The translations under genes were made by a program, and so were the position numbers. The notes under the pieces were generated by a model. That model saw nothing but the letters and a program-made list of their open reading frames with translations, was not told the origin of the DNA and did no database searches. Source: Nitrospira sp. UBA6493 (GTDB lineage: Bacteria > Nitrospirota > Nitrospiria > Nitrospirales > Nitrospiraceae). From it: 64,000 nucleotides of DNA. Positions 8,139-17,609 of this stretch are shown here, piece by piece; the first letter of the stretch is position 1, and each line of letters opens with the position of its first letter. The stretch spans positions 38,093-102,092 of the forward strand of contig DJMJ01000005.1 in NCBI GenBank assembly GCA_002435325.1. Reading direction: 5' to 3'.

Positions 8139-9806
8139 TTACTCAAGAATGAGGCGGCGATCGACGTGCTGGGTCAGATTGGGGTCGTTCGAGACGAACA
8201 TGACCGACCAGGATTCATCCTTGGAACAGAGGCGGCGAAGGATGGTTTCCCGCAGTGTTGGCTGGAGCGCGTGCAGAATGCCGTCAAAGATCAACATCTG
8301 AGGCTTAGTAATAATGGCGCGGGCCAGGATAATCCGCAAGATATGAGTAGGGGCCAGTACTCTCCCGGGCGCCCGAATATGGGTTTTGATGCCTTGTGGC
8401 ATGGCGTCGATCTCTTCTTCCAACTCGGTAAAGCGCAGCGCCCAGCGCACATCGGCATAGGGAATGTAGGGTCGGCCGAGGACAATATTTTCTTCGATCG
8501 TGCCTTCAAAGAGCGAGAGCTGGGAGTCGAGAATGAATCCCCGGCAGCGATTGATCGCCAGCGGGTCGAGATGGCGGAGGTCCACTCCGTTATAGCGAAT
8601 GACGCCATGGGTGGGTGATTCAAGGCCGGCCAGCACACGGGCCAGGGAGGTCTTCGCCAGAGAGGTACTAGCATAGATCCCGATTTTTTCGCCCGGGGTG
8701 GCCTCCAAATTGAAGTGTTCAAAGATGGGATCGGCCCCGGGATGCGCCATGGCCAGGTCCTTACAGGTGAGCCGGATGCCATGGATTGTTGGATCCGGAA
8801 GTGGAACGGACAGCCCCGCCGATACTTGGTCTTTGGGATGCGAGAAAAAGGCGTCCAGTTCCGCGAGGCCGGTCATGAAATAGTATACGTGTCCCATTCG
8901 CTTCACGACCGCGTCGAAATTCGTCAATAAGGCGCCAACGACGACTTCCGCCGCCACCAGCTGGCCGATGGTCAATTGGCCGATGGAGATCAGCCAGCCG
9001 GCCGTGGCGATCAATCCGCCATGGACAATGGCCTGCCAGCCAACGGCGCTCAGGTACTGGCGGGCAAGAATCGTAAACCGCGCGCGCCGGGTCTGGACAT
9101 ATTTCTCAACCAGTTGATCGGATTTCTGCATCAGCAGCGGTTGGCTATCGGTAGCTTTGAAATGCAGCAGGTTGTAGGAGATTTCCTGCATCCAATGGAG
9201 CGCATCGTATTTCGCATGGGAGACCTCGATGGTGGTGCGCAGTCCCCCGTGTGACATCAGGAAAAAGACGACGTTAAATCCGGCGAGCAACAGGATGTTG
9301 AAGAGCAGAAAATACGGATGATAGAAGACGAGGATCGACATCCCGACCGCACCGCCGACCACGATATTGATCAAGTCCACAAGCAGGACGGAGAGCGCCC
9401 GCTGAATGAGCACCGTTTCGAGAAAGTAGTTAGCGAACCGGGGCTTGAATCCGTGAAACTGCATTTTTGGGAGTTGCTGAGTCATGGCGATGGTGATACG
9501 GGCGAAGATTCGCCGCTCCAAGACTTCCACCGCATAGTACTGGAGGGTTTTAAAGGCGCCGACAAAGGCCAGACCGGTGATCATGACGCCGGCAAGGGTC
9601 ACGATCGTAATGGGTTGAATGGCAAAGGCAAAGGTATTGACCAGTTCCTGGACGGTCAATGGCACAATGAGGGAGAAGAGCCCGATAGCCAGTGAGTAGG
9701 AGAAAATCAGGGCGAGGATGCGCCGCTCCAGCCGGAGGAGGAGCCCGAAGTGCCCCAGCATGGCTCGAAAGAGATTTGGCTGGTTGTCGGAATGGCCTTG
9801 CGCCAT
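8139..9806 (-). CDS. ABC exporter half-transporter with degenerate ATPase domain
   Basis: A 555-residue fused exporter: six-helix membrane domain (about 25-320) and a nucleotide-binding domain (340-555). The reading frame is intact and the fold is traceable, but the catalytic motifs are lost. Walker A reads A379xxxxA384K385T (both glycines gone); the Q-loop glutamine is replaced near Asp427; the LSGGQ signature is LAPTH (484-488); Walker B is MLIFDG with Gly509 in place of catalytic Glu; the H-loop His is Asn540. A homodimer should not hydrolyse ATP. It lies between TolC-like and membrane-sensor genes, with HlyD upstream, so it probably still acts in an export complex, perhaps with another ATPase or as a scaffold. 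Confidence 0.88.
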   Translation of the reverse strand: MAQGHSDNQPNLFRAMLGHFGLLLRLERRILALIFSYSLAIGLFSLIVPLTVQELVNTFAFAIQPITIVTLAGVMITGLAFVGAFKTLQYYAVEVLERRIFARITIAMTQQLPKMQFHGFKPRFANYFLETVLIQRALSVLLVDLINIVVGGAVGMSILVFYHPYFLLFNILLLAGFNVVFFLMSHGGLRTTIEVSHAKYDALHWMQEISYNLLHFKATDSQPLLMQKSDQLVEKYVQTRRARFTILARQYLSAVGWQAIVHGGLIATAGWLISIGQLTIGQLVAAEVVVGALLTNFDAVVKRMGHVYYFMTGLAELDAFFSHPKDQVSAGLSVPLPDPTIHGIRLTCKDLAMAHPGADPIFEHFNLEATPGEKIGIYASTSLAKTSLARVLAGLESPTHGVIRYNGVDLRHLDPLAINRCRGFILDSQLSLFEGTIEENIVLGRPYIPYADVRWALRFTELEEEIDAMPQGIKTHIRAPGRVLAPTHILRIILARAIITKPQMLIFDGILHALQPTLRETILRRLCSKDESWSVMFVSNDPNLTQHVDRRLILE

Positions 9807-9949
9807 GTCGTCTAGATCCTTGCTTGAAACCGCCGCGCTGTAGAGCGACGAAAGGCCTCAGGTTTTAGCCTGTATTCCTGAGCCAGGGATCCCTGCCAAT
9901 ACGGCCACCCTAGCAAATCTTTGCCGGAAATGCCAGGTTCGACGCCGAC

Positions 9950-11434
9950 TTAGTCGCGGGCTCGATAATGGACCGGCGTGGCGCTGGGCATATTCACGGC
10001 CCAGGCGCCAATGGCCCATTGATACAGGGCCAGGGCCTTTTGATAGTCCGCTTTGGCACGAATCACCTGTGCTTCGGAATCTACGGAGTTTCGCTCTCGA
10101 AGATTGACGAACAACACGCTGGTGGCACCCAGGCTGAAGCGGAACCGTTCGCCCTCTTCCAGCGTTTTTGCCAAGCGGAGTGATTGCGTGGCGGCTTCCA
10201 TCCGCTCCCTGGCGCGGTCGATGGCGGAGAGAGCGTTATCGACGTCGATGACTACCTGCTGTTCGCGATACTTTTGAACCATGACAAACCGGTCGGCTTT
10301 GCCTTGGGCTTCCAGCACCTCGCCCCGGCTCTTCCGCTGGAGCAGCGGGATTTTCAATTCCAGGCCAAAGCGATAGCCGAGTCCAAGGACAAATTTCTCA
10401 GGCGCGCGGGCCGGCGCCGCTTCCGCATCGAGGCTGGGCAGCAGGTTGTTTTTAGCAAGTTCGAGGTCGATGTCGTTGAGTTTCGCTTCGATGCTGACTT
10501 CTTTGATCTCCGGACGGTCCAATTTGGCTTGGAGTTTGTGCGCTAGGACAGTGTCGGGAGAGGGCGGGTTTGTGAGTGGTTGCGACGGGAAATCCGGTGC
10601 GCGGTCGATCGTGGGCACTGTGGGGGCATTCTGTTCCCAGAGGAACATGGAGAGCTTGAATTGTTCCTGCTCGACCAGGCGCTGCGCGGCAATGGCCACT
10701 TCACGCCGGCGCTGAACTTCCTGATTCGCTTCGACGACATCGAGCGGGGCGACGGCACCGGCTTTGGCCCGTCCTTCCACCTGTTTGAATCGGTCTTCCG
10801 CGACCTTCAGGGCTTTGCGTTGGATCTCGACATAACGCACGGCGGCGACCCAATCCCAAAATTGCGTGGCGGCCGCGAGGAAAAGATCCTGACGAGTTTG
10901 CGCGATCCGCACATCGGCCCGAGGATCGGCCAGTTCAGAGCGCTGTAATTCGGCCTTTTCTGGATTTACCATCAGCCCTTTCAGCAGCGGGAAGAATCCG
11001 CCCAGGATCACCTGCTGGCTGCCATTGCCGAAGGAAAGGTCGGGAATCTTGGCGTCGCCGATAGCCTGGCGCAGGCCCGCGCTGTACCGAAACCCCATCG
11101 GGTCTCGTGCTTCGATCAAGGTGTCGTTGAAGCCGACGGTTTGCGTGTTGAGTTTGTCTTTTGAGATGAACCGTTCTACTTCGGTGTCGTTGATGAGAAC
11201 GGGCTCAAATGCGCCAAGGGCTTTGAGCATTTTCCCTCGAGCCATGATTTTCTCGGTGCCGGCCCCTTTCAATAGCGGGTGCGCGCGGTCGATCCAGGCA
11301 TGGATTTCATCGAGGCTCAAGGGAATGGCCGGAAGCCCCTTGGTCGTATCGCTTTCGGCAGCGGCGAGACAAGGATTGGCAAAGGCAGAGAGAGAGAGAA
11401 GGCTTGCAGCCAGGCTCAACCTCAGCGTCGTCAT
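9950..11434 (-). CDS. TolC-like outer-membrane efflux protein
   Basis: A 494-residue outer-membrane channel of the TolC/OEP family. It has a Sec signal (LRLSLAASLLSLSAFANPCLA) and two long helical repeats with the usual alanine- and glutamate-rich coiled coils (about 190-260 and 390-470), the latter containing the DVDNAL and LERGERF-like segments. AAAGGAG six bases upstream fixes the ATG at 11434; a longer version would add a non-signal N-terminus. It joins the HlyD-type adaptor and the ABC protein to form a tripartite, type-I-like exporter. Gaps of 120 and 143 bases flank it within the group. Substrate unknown. Confidence 0.85.
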   Translation of the reverse strand: MTTLRLSLAASLLSLSAFANPCLAAAESDTTKGLPAIPLSLDEIHAWIDRAHPLLKGAGTEKIMARGKMLKALGAFEPVLINDTEVERFISKDKLNTQTVGFNDTLIEARDPMGFRYSAGLRQAIGDAKIPDLSFGNGSQQVILGGFFPLLKGLMVNPEKAELQRSELADPRADVRIAQTRQDLFLAAATQFWDWVAAVRYVEIQRKALKVAEDRFKQVEGRAKAGAVAPLDVVEANQEVQRRREVAIAAQRLVEQEQFKLSMFLWEQNAPTVPTIDRAPDFPSQPLTNPPSPDTVLAHKLQAKLDRPEIKEVSIEAKLNDIDLELAKNNLLPSLDAEAAPARAPEKFVLGLGYRFGLELKIPLLQRKSRGEVLEAQGKADRFVMVQKYREQQVVIDVDNALSAIDRARERMEAATQSLRLAKTLEEGERFRFSLGATSVLFVNLRERNSVDSEAQVIRAKADYQKALALYQWAIGAWAVNMPSATPVHYRARD

Positions 11435-11482
11435 GGATACTCCTTTCGCTCTAAAGAACAGCATTGTGTGACCCATACCAGC

Positions 11483-11492
11483 GTGCCGGCAC
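11483..11492. repeat. 10-bp palindrome GTGCCGGCAC upstream of the TolC-like gene
   Basis: GTGCCGGCAC is a perfect palindrome in the 120-base gap between the HlyD and TolC-like genes. It could be an operator or a small hairpin; nothing else supports either use. Confidence 0.25.
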
Positions 11493-11554
11493 AAGGGACA
11501 GGAATGTAAGGGGTGAAGACGAAAATGGACGAAGTCCGGCAAACCGGGAGGCGA

Positions 11555-12991
11555 TTACTTGGCACCTCGTCCCGCTTTCGGCAAGAGGGTGTCGATCAAG
11601 CTGGGCGGACGTTCCTGATAGTCCGGCGGAAAGAGATTGAACCGCCGCCAGAGCTCGTACCAGAGCGGGACGCGATTCAGGATCACCCAGCCCATGGCTT
11701 TGGTGCCTTGCCGCACATGGCTTTGTTCGGGCCAGGGGCGATCTTCTGGGTCTGGTACTACCCAGAAGCGGAAGTTGCCTTTGCCGTCGTCAACCTGGTC
11801 GATCACCTTGATGACCCCGGTATAGGTGCCGGACATCAATTCAGGCCAGGCCGGCAATGGAATGGCGGGGATGCCGTAGAAGAGAATTTTGACTTTGCGG
11901 CCCACGTTGAGCAGCGGCGCGTCGATGCCGTCCGCAGTCATTTCGATGGCCTTGTCGAGACTATTCGGCGAGAGACGCACGATCTTATCACCCTGGCGGA
12001 CGGTTTCGCCGGCTCCGGCTTCGGCCATCTTCACAACGGTTCCGTCGATAGGGGCCAAAATTTTACTGGCGATGCGCCTCTGGGTGGCATTCGACAATCT
12101 GAGCGAGACCTCTGCCAGTTGATCGGTTGCTTTGGCGGCCTCGGCGACCGACGAATCGCGTGCCGCTTCAGCGTCGAGGAGGCGCTGCAGCACTTCCGCG
12201 TTGACTTGGTCGCGGCCGAAGCTCAGCGCCTTCATGCCCTGCTCGGCGGCTTTCAAATTGGCCTGAGCACCCTGGAAGTCTGCTTCGGTGGCGATGGCCC
12301 CTTGAATGCTCAATTCCAGTTCGCGTTGGGAGACCAGGCCCTGTTCTGCAAGCAGCTTATGACGATTAACGTTGAGTTCTGCGGTGGCCATGGCAATTCT
12401 CGCGGACTCCACCTTTTGATAGGCCTCACGAACTTTGCTCTCGGCCTCCACCACTCGGGCCTGGGCTGATGGCACGGCGGCTTTCACGAGGTTCTGCATT
12501 TCCGCAATACGTTTATCGAGTTGTTCGGCGCGCGCGAGGGCTGCCTTGCGTGTCTGTTCCAAGGCTTTCTTCCGTTGATCGAGGAAGGAGAGCAAATCGG
12601 GAGCCATGAAATTGGGGTCGTAGTCTTCCAGCTCGACGATCAGGTCGCCCTTTTTCACGCGCACGCCTTCAAAGACATGCCACTTCTGGATGCGTCCGGT
12701 GATTTGGGCTTCGATATCCTGCGGGCGCTCATAGGGCGAATAGGCGGAGAGTTGGCCGGTGACGGTGATGGTCTGTGTCCAGGGGAGGAACGCGATAATC
12801 AGCAGAAAGAGGACGACGAGTTTAATTGCCAGACGAGAGGAAAACTTCAATCGCTCAGGAATCTGAACGGACTCCCACGATTGGAGCTGGGTCGAAGTGG
12901 CCAGGTCATCGACGGCGATCTTACTCAGCCCGCTATCTTTGGGGACGAGTGAACGGATTCTGTTTTTGAGATCTACGCCAGGGCGAGCCAC
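11555..12991 (-). CDS. HlyD-family membrane fusion protein
   Basis: A 478-residue periplasmic adaptor. A short cytoplasmic N-terminus is followed by one membrane helix (LAIKLVVLFLLIIAFLPW, about 53-70). Next come the first biotinyl-lipoyl half (ITGRIQKWHVFEGVRVKKGD), a long alpha-helical hairpin rich in Ala, Glu and Lys (about 130-320), then the second lipoyl half (ILAPIDGTVVKMAEAGAGE) and a beta-barrel. It bridges an inner-membrane transporter to TolC. A GTG start with AAGGGA ten bases upstream is used. It is the first gene of the exporter group, transcribed away from purE. The partner ABC protein has lost its ATPase motifs, which leaves the energy source of the complex unclear. Confidence 0.85.
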   Translation of the reverse strand: MARPGVDLKNRIRSLVPKDSGLSKIAVDDLATSTQLQSWESVQIPERLKFSSRLAIKLVVLFLLIIAFLPWTQTITVTGQLSAYSPYERPQDIEAQITGRIQKWHVFEGVRVKKGDLIVELEDYDPNFMAPDLLSFLDQRKKALEQTRKAALARAEQLDKRIAEMQNLVKAAVPSAQARVVEAESKVREAYQKVESARIAMATAELNVNRHKLLAEQGLVSQRELELSIQGAIATEADFQGAQANLKAAEQGMKALSFGRDQVNAEVLQRLLDAEAARDSSVAEAAKATDQLAEVSLRLSNATQRRIASKILAPIDGTVVKMAEAGAGETVRQGDKIVRLSPNSLDKAIEMTADGIDAPLLNVGRKVKILFYGIPAIPLPAWPELMSGTYTGVIKVIDQVDDGKGNFRFWVVPDPEDRPWPEQSHVRQGTKAMGWVILNRVPLWYELWRRFNLFPPDYQERPPSLIDTLLPKAGRGAK

Positions 12992-13204
12992 AACGGTGAT
13001 CCCTTACGTGAGAGGTCAGGAGAATATCGTAGTTCATCATATGGGAAAGGGATGGTGTGGGTCAATTTGAACCGGTGAAATAACGAGTGGGGAGAGCTGC
13101 TCCGGGGTCACCTTGACCCATTGGGAGAGAATCGCTAAGGTGGCGGTCAGGATAGAAACACAGGGAATAGCGGTTATTGTGGGCGAACAAGGGGTGGTGT
13201 TTTC

Positions 13205-13786
13205 ATGAGTGGAATAGGACGATCGTCTCGCCGGACGGCGCCGCGCACGAAGCGGGGGAATCAACCGGTGATCGGTATTTTGGGGGGCAGCAAGTCGGAC
13301 TTTCCCATCTTGGAAAAAGCCGGGGCGCTGCTGTCCGATCTGGACATTCCCTATGAATTGTTGGTGGTGTCGGCCCATCGGACTCCTGATCGGCTTTTTG
13401 AATATGCGGAGACAGCTCCGGGCAGGGGGATTGAAGTAATTATCGCCGGAGCGGGCGGGGCGGCTCATTTGCCCGGTATGCTGGCCTCCAAGACGCATCT
13501 GCCGATTATCGGAGTTCCCATTCCGACAGAAAACCTTAGAGGGCTCGATTCGCTCTTGTCCATTGTGCAAATGCCGAAGGGGATTCCGGTTGCCACGGTC
13601 GCCATCGGCGGGGCGGAAAATGCCGGATTATTGGCGGCGCAAATTCTGGGCGGGCGGTATCCCTGGATTGCAGAGCGAGTGAAGGCCTTCCGCAAGGCGC
13701 AAACGGAGAGTGTGTTGAATTCTCCGGAAGCCCAAGGGCGCAGTGTCGGCAATCTTCAGGCAGATGGGATGAGCCAGTCGTCGTGA
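13205..13786 (+). CDS. purE: 5-(carboxyamino)imidazole ribonucleotide mutase PurE
   Basis: A 193-residue class I PurE, which moves the carboxylate of N5-CAIR to give CAIR in purine synthesis. The family signatures are GILGGSKSD (phosphate binding), [10 protein letters not shown] with the catalytic histidine, and [13 protein letters not shown]. The extra 20 N-terminal residues and a polar C-terminal tail are not in the core. AAGGGG precedes the ATG. Its stop overlaps the purK start as GTGA, so the two are translationally coupled. Confidence 0.95.
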   Translation: MSGIGRSSRRTAPRTKRGNQPVIGILGGSKSDFPILEKAGALLSDLDIPYELLVVSAHRTPDRLFEYAETAPGRGIEVIIAGAGGAAHLPGMLASKTHLPIIGVPIPTENLRGLDSLLSIVQMPKGIPVATVAIGGAENAGLLAAQILGGRYPWIAERVKAFRKAQTESVLNSPEAQGRSVGNLQADGMSQSS

Positions 13787-14943
13787 ACGACGCGCCTCTC
13801 TATCCCGGAGCCACCCTGGGCGTGCTCGGTGGCGGGCAGCTTGGCGCCATGTTTGCGGCGGCGGCTCTTCGCCTGGGCTACCGGGTGGCGGTCTGGGATC
13901 CTGATCCCGATGCTCCCGCGCATCGTCTTGCCAGTGTGTCTTTCCCGACCGCGTTCGCGGATTCTGCTACAGCTCATGCGTTCAGTCAGTTGGTTAATGC
14001 GGTGACGCTGGAGTGGGAGAATGTTCCGGCCGCTCTCTGTGAGCAGCTGGCTGGTATTCACCCCGTGCGGCCATCTGCTGCGATTCTGCGGGTGATTCAA
14101 GATCGGATCGAACAAAAACAATTTCTTCAGGCGCAGGGATTTCCGGTGCCCTCTTTCCGGATGGTCCAGAGGCCCCATCAGCTTGCCAGTGCGGTTGCCG
14201 AACTGGGTGGTGCGGTCATCTGCAAGACGGCAACCTCCGGCTATGACGGAAAGGGCCAATGGACGATCAGACATTCGTCTGAAGTCGCGGGTGTCGAGCA
14301 GGCGCTCGCGAGCATGGTGCCTCGTGGCGCACGGTGGATTGTCGAGGCGATGGTGGATTTTGCGCGGGAGTTGTCTGTCCTTGTCGTGCGTGGACAGGAC
14401 GGCGACCAGCGTGTCTATCCTGTCGTGGAGAACCGGCACGAGGGTGGAATCTTGCGCCTGTCGGTGGTGCCGGCTCGTATTTCTGCTGTAGTGGCCGAGC
14501 AGGCGTCCGATCTCGCCATGAGAGCCGTGCGCGCGCTCGATGGCATCGGCGTCTTCTGTGTGGAGCTGTTTCACACTCAGAGCGGCACGCTTCTCATTAA
14601 CGAAATTGCCCCTCGTCCTCACAACTCCGGGCATTACACCCTCGATGCCTGTTCGGTGTCGCAATTCGAGCAACAAGTCCGTGCGCTCTGCGGACTGCCG
14701 CTTGGGGAGGTTCGGCTCTTGAGCCCGGCGGCCATGGTGAATGTGATCGGCCAGGATCTGGAGGCCGTGACGAGTCGTGAGGGCTGTTTCGATCTTCTGG
14801 CCACTCCGGGTGCGGTGCTGCATCTCTATGGGAAGCGGGTCGCCAGGCCAGGCCGGAAAATGGGCCATGTGACCTTTCTGGCAGATGAGTCGGAGCAGGC
14901 GGCTACACGAGCAAGCCGGTTCGAGAAAATCCTTCGTGTTTAG
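13783..14943 (+). CDS. purK: 5-(carboxyamino)imidazole ribonucleotide synthase PurK
   Basis: A 386-residue ATP-grasp enzyme that carboxylates AIR with bicarbonate and ATP to N5-CAIR, the substrate of PurE. Domains: N-terminal nucleotide-binding fold ([11 protein letters not shown]), central ATP-grasp with [13 protein letters not shown] and the metal-binding block [23 protein letters not shown], where N and E/R ligate Mg-ATP. The GTG start overlaps the purE stop by four bases. The end overlaps the convergent rhomboid gene by four bases. Confidence 0.95.
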   Translation: MNDAPLYPGATLGVLGGGQLGAMFAAAALRLGYRVAVWDPDPDAPAHRLASVSFPTAFADSATAHAFSQLVNAVTLEWENVPAALCEQLAGIHPVRPSAAILRVIQDRIEQKQFLQAQGFPVPSFRMVQRPHQLASAVAELGGAVICKTATSGYDGKGQWTIRHSSEVAGVEQALASMVPRGARWIVEAMVDFARELSVLVVRGQDGDQRVYPVVENRHEGGILRLSVVPARISAVVAEQASDLAMRAVRALDGIGVFCVELFHTQSGTLLINEIAPRPHNSGHYTLDACSVSQFEQQVRALCGLPLGEVRLLSPAAMVNVIGQDLEAVTSREGCFDLLATPGAVLHLYGKRVARPGRKMGHVTFLADESEQAATRASRFEKILRV

Positions 14944-15650
14944 CGATCCCACCGATGGGGACGTCTTTGGGAGAACAGCGGGACGTCCCGGCGTTTAAAG
15001 AGTCCGATGAGCGCTATTCCTGCCACAAATCCTCCGATGTGAGCGAAGAACGCTATGCCTCCGCCCTTTATCCCAAGGCTCATTCCTCCGCTCAAGAGTT
15101 GGCCGAGAAACCAGATGCCCAGCACGACGGCGGCCGGCACGTAGGTCGTTCCAAGGAAGGGGGGCGGGAGCAGGATCAGCACCCGAGCGCGTGGAAATAC
15201 CAAAAGATAGGCCCCGAGAATAGCTGAGATGGCGCCACTGGCTCCCACCATCGGGATTTGGGATGAGGGGTCGGTCAGGGCATGGCTCAAGGCGGCCAGG
15301 ACTCCGCAGACGACATAGAACACGACAAAGCGGATATGCCCCATGATGTCTTCGATATTATTGCCGAAGATCCAGAGGTAGAGCATGTTCCCGAGCAGAT
15401 GCATCCAGCTGCCGTGGAGAAACATGCTGGTGAGCAGTGTCAGCATGCCGGGAAGGGCGATCATATCTCCGGGAATCGTGGCCTGTCCGAAGACGACGGC
15501 GGGAATGGCGCCGTATTGAAAGACGAAGGCTTCGTCTCCCTGGCGCGGGAGAGACGCCTGATACAGAAACACGAGCGCACAGATGGCGATGATCGTAATG
15601 GTAACGAAGGGGGGGCGTTCGGTCGGGTTGTCGTCGTGCAGTGGGAGCAT
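14940..15650 (-). CDS. rhomboid family intramembrane serine protease
   Basis: A 236-residue membrane protein with six predicted helices and the rhomboid catalytic pair: serine in GASGAI (about residue 139) and histidine in the last helix (FAHIGGFVAG). The HGSWMHLLGNMLYLWIFG segment carries the conserved HxxxN/oxyanion histidines, and the L1 WIFG region is normal. These enzymes cut transmembrane segments inside the bilayer. It lies ten bases downstream of the DHH phosphoesterase gene on the same strand. Substrate unknown. Confidence 0.9.
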   Translation of the reverse strand: MLPLHDDNPTERPPFVTITIIAICALVFLYQASLPRQGDEAFVFQYGAIPAVVFGQATIPGDMIALPGMLTLLTSMFLHGSWMHLLGNMLYLWIFGNNIEDIMGHIRFVVFYVVCGVLAALSHALTDPSSQIPMVGASGAISAILGAYLLVFPRARVLILLPPPFLGTTYVPAAVVLGIWFLGQLLSGGMSLGIKGGGIAFFAHIGGFVAGIALIGLFKRRDVPLFSQRRPHRWDR

Positions 15651-15659
15651 GGAGCCGGT

Positions 15660-16550
15660 TTAGGGCGAACGGCGGCGATCGAGCACCGGTCTGGGCAGGG
15701 CAGGGTTTGCGGGCAACGACCCATCGGCGTTGAGGGGAACTGAAAAACCGGCTGCATGGGTATGGCCGCCGCCGCCGAACGAGGCTGCGATTGTCCCGAC
15801 ATCGGTCCCATCCTCGCGGGAGCGCATGCTGAAGTAGCGGCGCCCGTCGCGATCGTGCCAGATGAGGCAAAAGGGGTGGTGCGGTGATAGCCGCTCGCCG
15901 ACCTGGGTGGTCAGAATGGCGCTCTGCACTGCGGGAATGATGGCGCCTTGGAATTCCACCATCACGGCTTGGGCCGCCAGTTTCCCCACGAGTTCTTGCT
16001 CGTAGCGGAGAATCGCTCGGCCTTCCTGTTCAAGATCCGATTGAGTGAACCCATTCCATCGCTCGAAGTCGAACGGGTAGGACGCAATCGCGGCGTTGAT
16101 CTCACGGCTTCCGGGCAGGGCCCAATTCCATAAATCCTTATCTTGGATGTATTGCAGCAACCAGGGAGCCGATGAGCCATGGGCCCATTCCCATCCCAGC
16201 ACCGCGCCGGACTTCTTGAGGTCGAAATAGGCGTAGGGCAAGCCGGCCAAGGCTTTTTCAGCCGTGATGTGATGATCCAAGATGATGAGGTCCTTAGCCT
16301 CGGCCGCCATCGTTTCAAGGATGGGCCGGGAATAGCTAAAGTCTACAATCACGACGCATTCGTCTTTCAGGTCGTCAGGAGGAGGATTCCCATGTTTGAC
16401 GGGAATAAATTTCGCGCTGGGATACTGTTTCCAAATCGCCCAGGCGGCACCGAATCCATCGGCGCATTCGGCGTGATAGAGCACCGTGCTCGGAAGACTG
16501 CTGAATTGACGGGTATGGGGCGAATCACTCATGGACGTGGGAGCCACCAT
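15660..16550 (-). CDS. DHH/DHHA1-type phosphoesterase
   Basis: A 296-residue protein with the name-giving metal motif ILDHH (about residues 94-98), an upstream DFSY aspartate and a C-terminal DHHA1-like segment with FGGGGHTHAAGFSV. The family includes oligoribonuclease NrnA and cyclic-dinucleotide phosphodiesterases; the GGGGHxxAAGF block binds the nucleotide. The usual N-terminal DAD motif appears here as HAECADGFGAA. The start is uncertain: ATG at 16550 or at 16532, neither with a clear ribosome site. It is part of the minus-strand series ending with the rhomboid gene. The exact substrate cannot be told from sequence. Confidence 0.82.
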   Translation of the reverse strand: MVAPTSMSDSPHTRQFSSLPSTVLYHAECADGFGAAWAIWKQYPSAKFIPVKHGNPPPDDLKDECVVIVDFSYSRPILETMAAEAKDLIILDHHITAEKALAGLPYAYFDLKKSGAVLGWEWAHGSSAPWLLQYIQDKDLWNWALPGSREINAAIASYPFDFERWNGFTQSDLEQEGRAILRYEQELVGKLAAQAVMVEFQGAIIPAVQSAILTTQVGERLSPHHPFCLIWHDRDGRRYFSMRSREDGTDVGTIAASFGGGGHTHAAGFSVPLNADGSLPANPALPRPVLDRRRSP

Positions 16551-16580
16551 ACCATGCTCAGGCCGTAGACTAAAAGGGAA

Positions 16581-17489
16581 CTAGAGGCTATTCAGATGGT
16601 CGATCAGCTGCCGCACCCGACCCGCGCTGCGGCGATTGAAGGGGAAGACCAGCCGTGGCAGTATGGCGAGGGTTGGCTCATCGAGTTCTTCCTCCAGCGC
16701 GCTGCGCAATTCAAAGCGTCCCTCGATGAGGAGATCGCCGACTTCAGCCGCATGGCCAGTTGGCGGCCGACGAAGCGAATCGAATGGTAGCGCCGATAGA
16801 AGGTCTGGATTTCCTCGACCGCCGCGTCCGCCGAGTCCATGATCTTGAAGAGGCTGAGGTCTTCTCCGTTGATCAATTTTCGTTTCAAGAGTTGCTTGAC
16901 GATGAATGCCGACCAGTCGTCCCAATAGTCGCAACCAGGCGCTTGCAGGCAGACGATTGGTTGCGGATCGCTCTTGCCGATCTGCGCGAGGGTGAGAATT
17001 TCAAATCCTTCATCGTGTGTGCCGAAGCCGCCGGGAAAGAGGGCGATAGCATTGGCTTCTTTCTGGAACATCAGCTTGCGAGTGAAAAAGTATTTGAAGG
17101 TGATCAATTTGGGATCGTTGGCGATCGTGGCGTTGGCTCCCTGTTCAAAGGGCAGCATGATGTTCACGCCGAAGCTGTTTTCCCGCCCGGCGCCTTCCTG
17201 CGAGGCCCGCATGATGCCGTCGGCGCCTCCGGTAATGACCATGTAGCCGGCTTTCACGACCTGCTCGGCGAACTGATGGGCCAAGCGATAGTTGGGATCG
17301 TCCGAAGGCGTGCGGGCCGAGCCGAAGATGCTGACTTTCCGCCTGTCGCGATAGCCATGGAACACACCAAATGGCGGCCTGAAGATCGTCGTCCGGTCCC
17401 TCCAGCAGCGCGCGAATCTGCGCCAGAATATCATCGTTGGAGAGCATCGGCCGTTGGCGGTGTTGCGGGGGCTGGGTCGGAGTATCCAT
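16581..17489 (-). pseudogene. LOG-family (Rossmann) protein gene interrupted by two frame changes
   Basis: Homology to LOG/TIGR00730 proteins runs through two reading frames. The N-terminus (starting at 17489 after AAAGG) reads to about LQAAI near 17370. It then continues in another frame as FGVFHGYRDRRKVSIFGSAR through the nucleotide-binding core with PGGFGTHDEGFE. Near 16740 it returns to the first frame as GDLLIEGRFELRS and runs to the stop at 16581. The two shifts cancel. From memory of the family, both junctions may also lack short segments, so small deletions rather than single-base errors are possible. The central frame alone encodes an intact core. Either a decayed gene or assembly errors. 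Confidence 0.7.
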
Positions 17490-17609
17490 CGTCTGCACCT
17501 TTGTGAATCGGAGGGATTCCAATGGAGGAAAAATTCTACCAGTAGACTGGCTCGCGGTCAAAGAAGGTCGCAAGTCCGGCTACGACGGGAATAGTGGTAC
17601 TGGACTTGT

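Noticed and set aside
8139..9806. Frameshift as the cause of the missing ABC motifs
   Set aside because: The single frame aligns with the ABC fold on both sides of every altered motif, and the lysine of Walker A is kept, so point substitutions rather than a shift are responsible.
13058..13120. TGGGTCAA / TTGACCCA inverted repeat between the HlyD gene and purE
   Set aside because: The arms are 47 bases apart and no regulator is suggested; probably chance.
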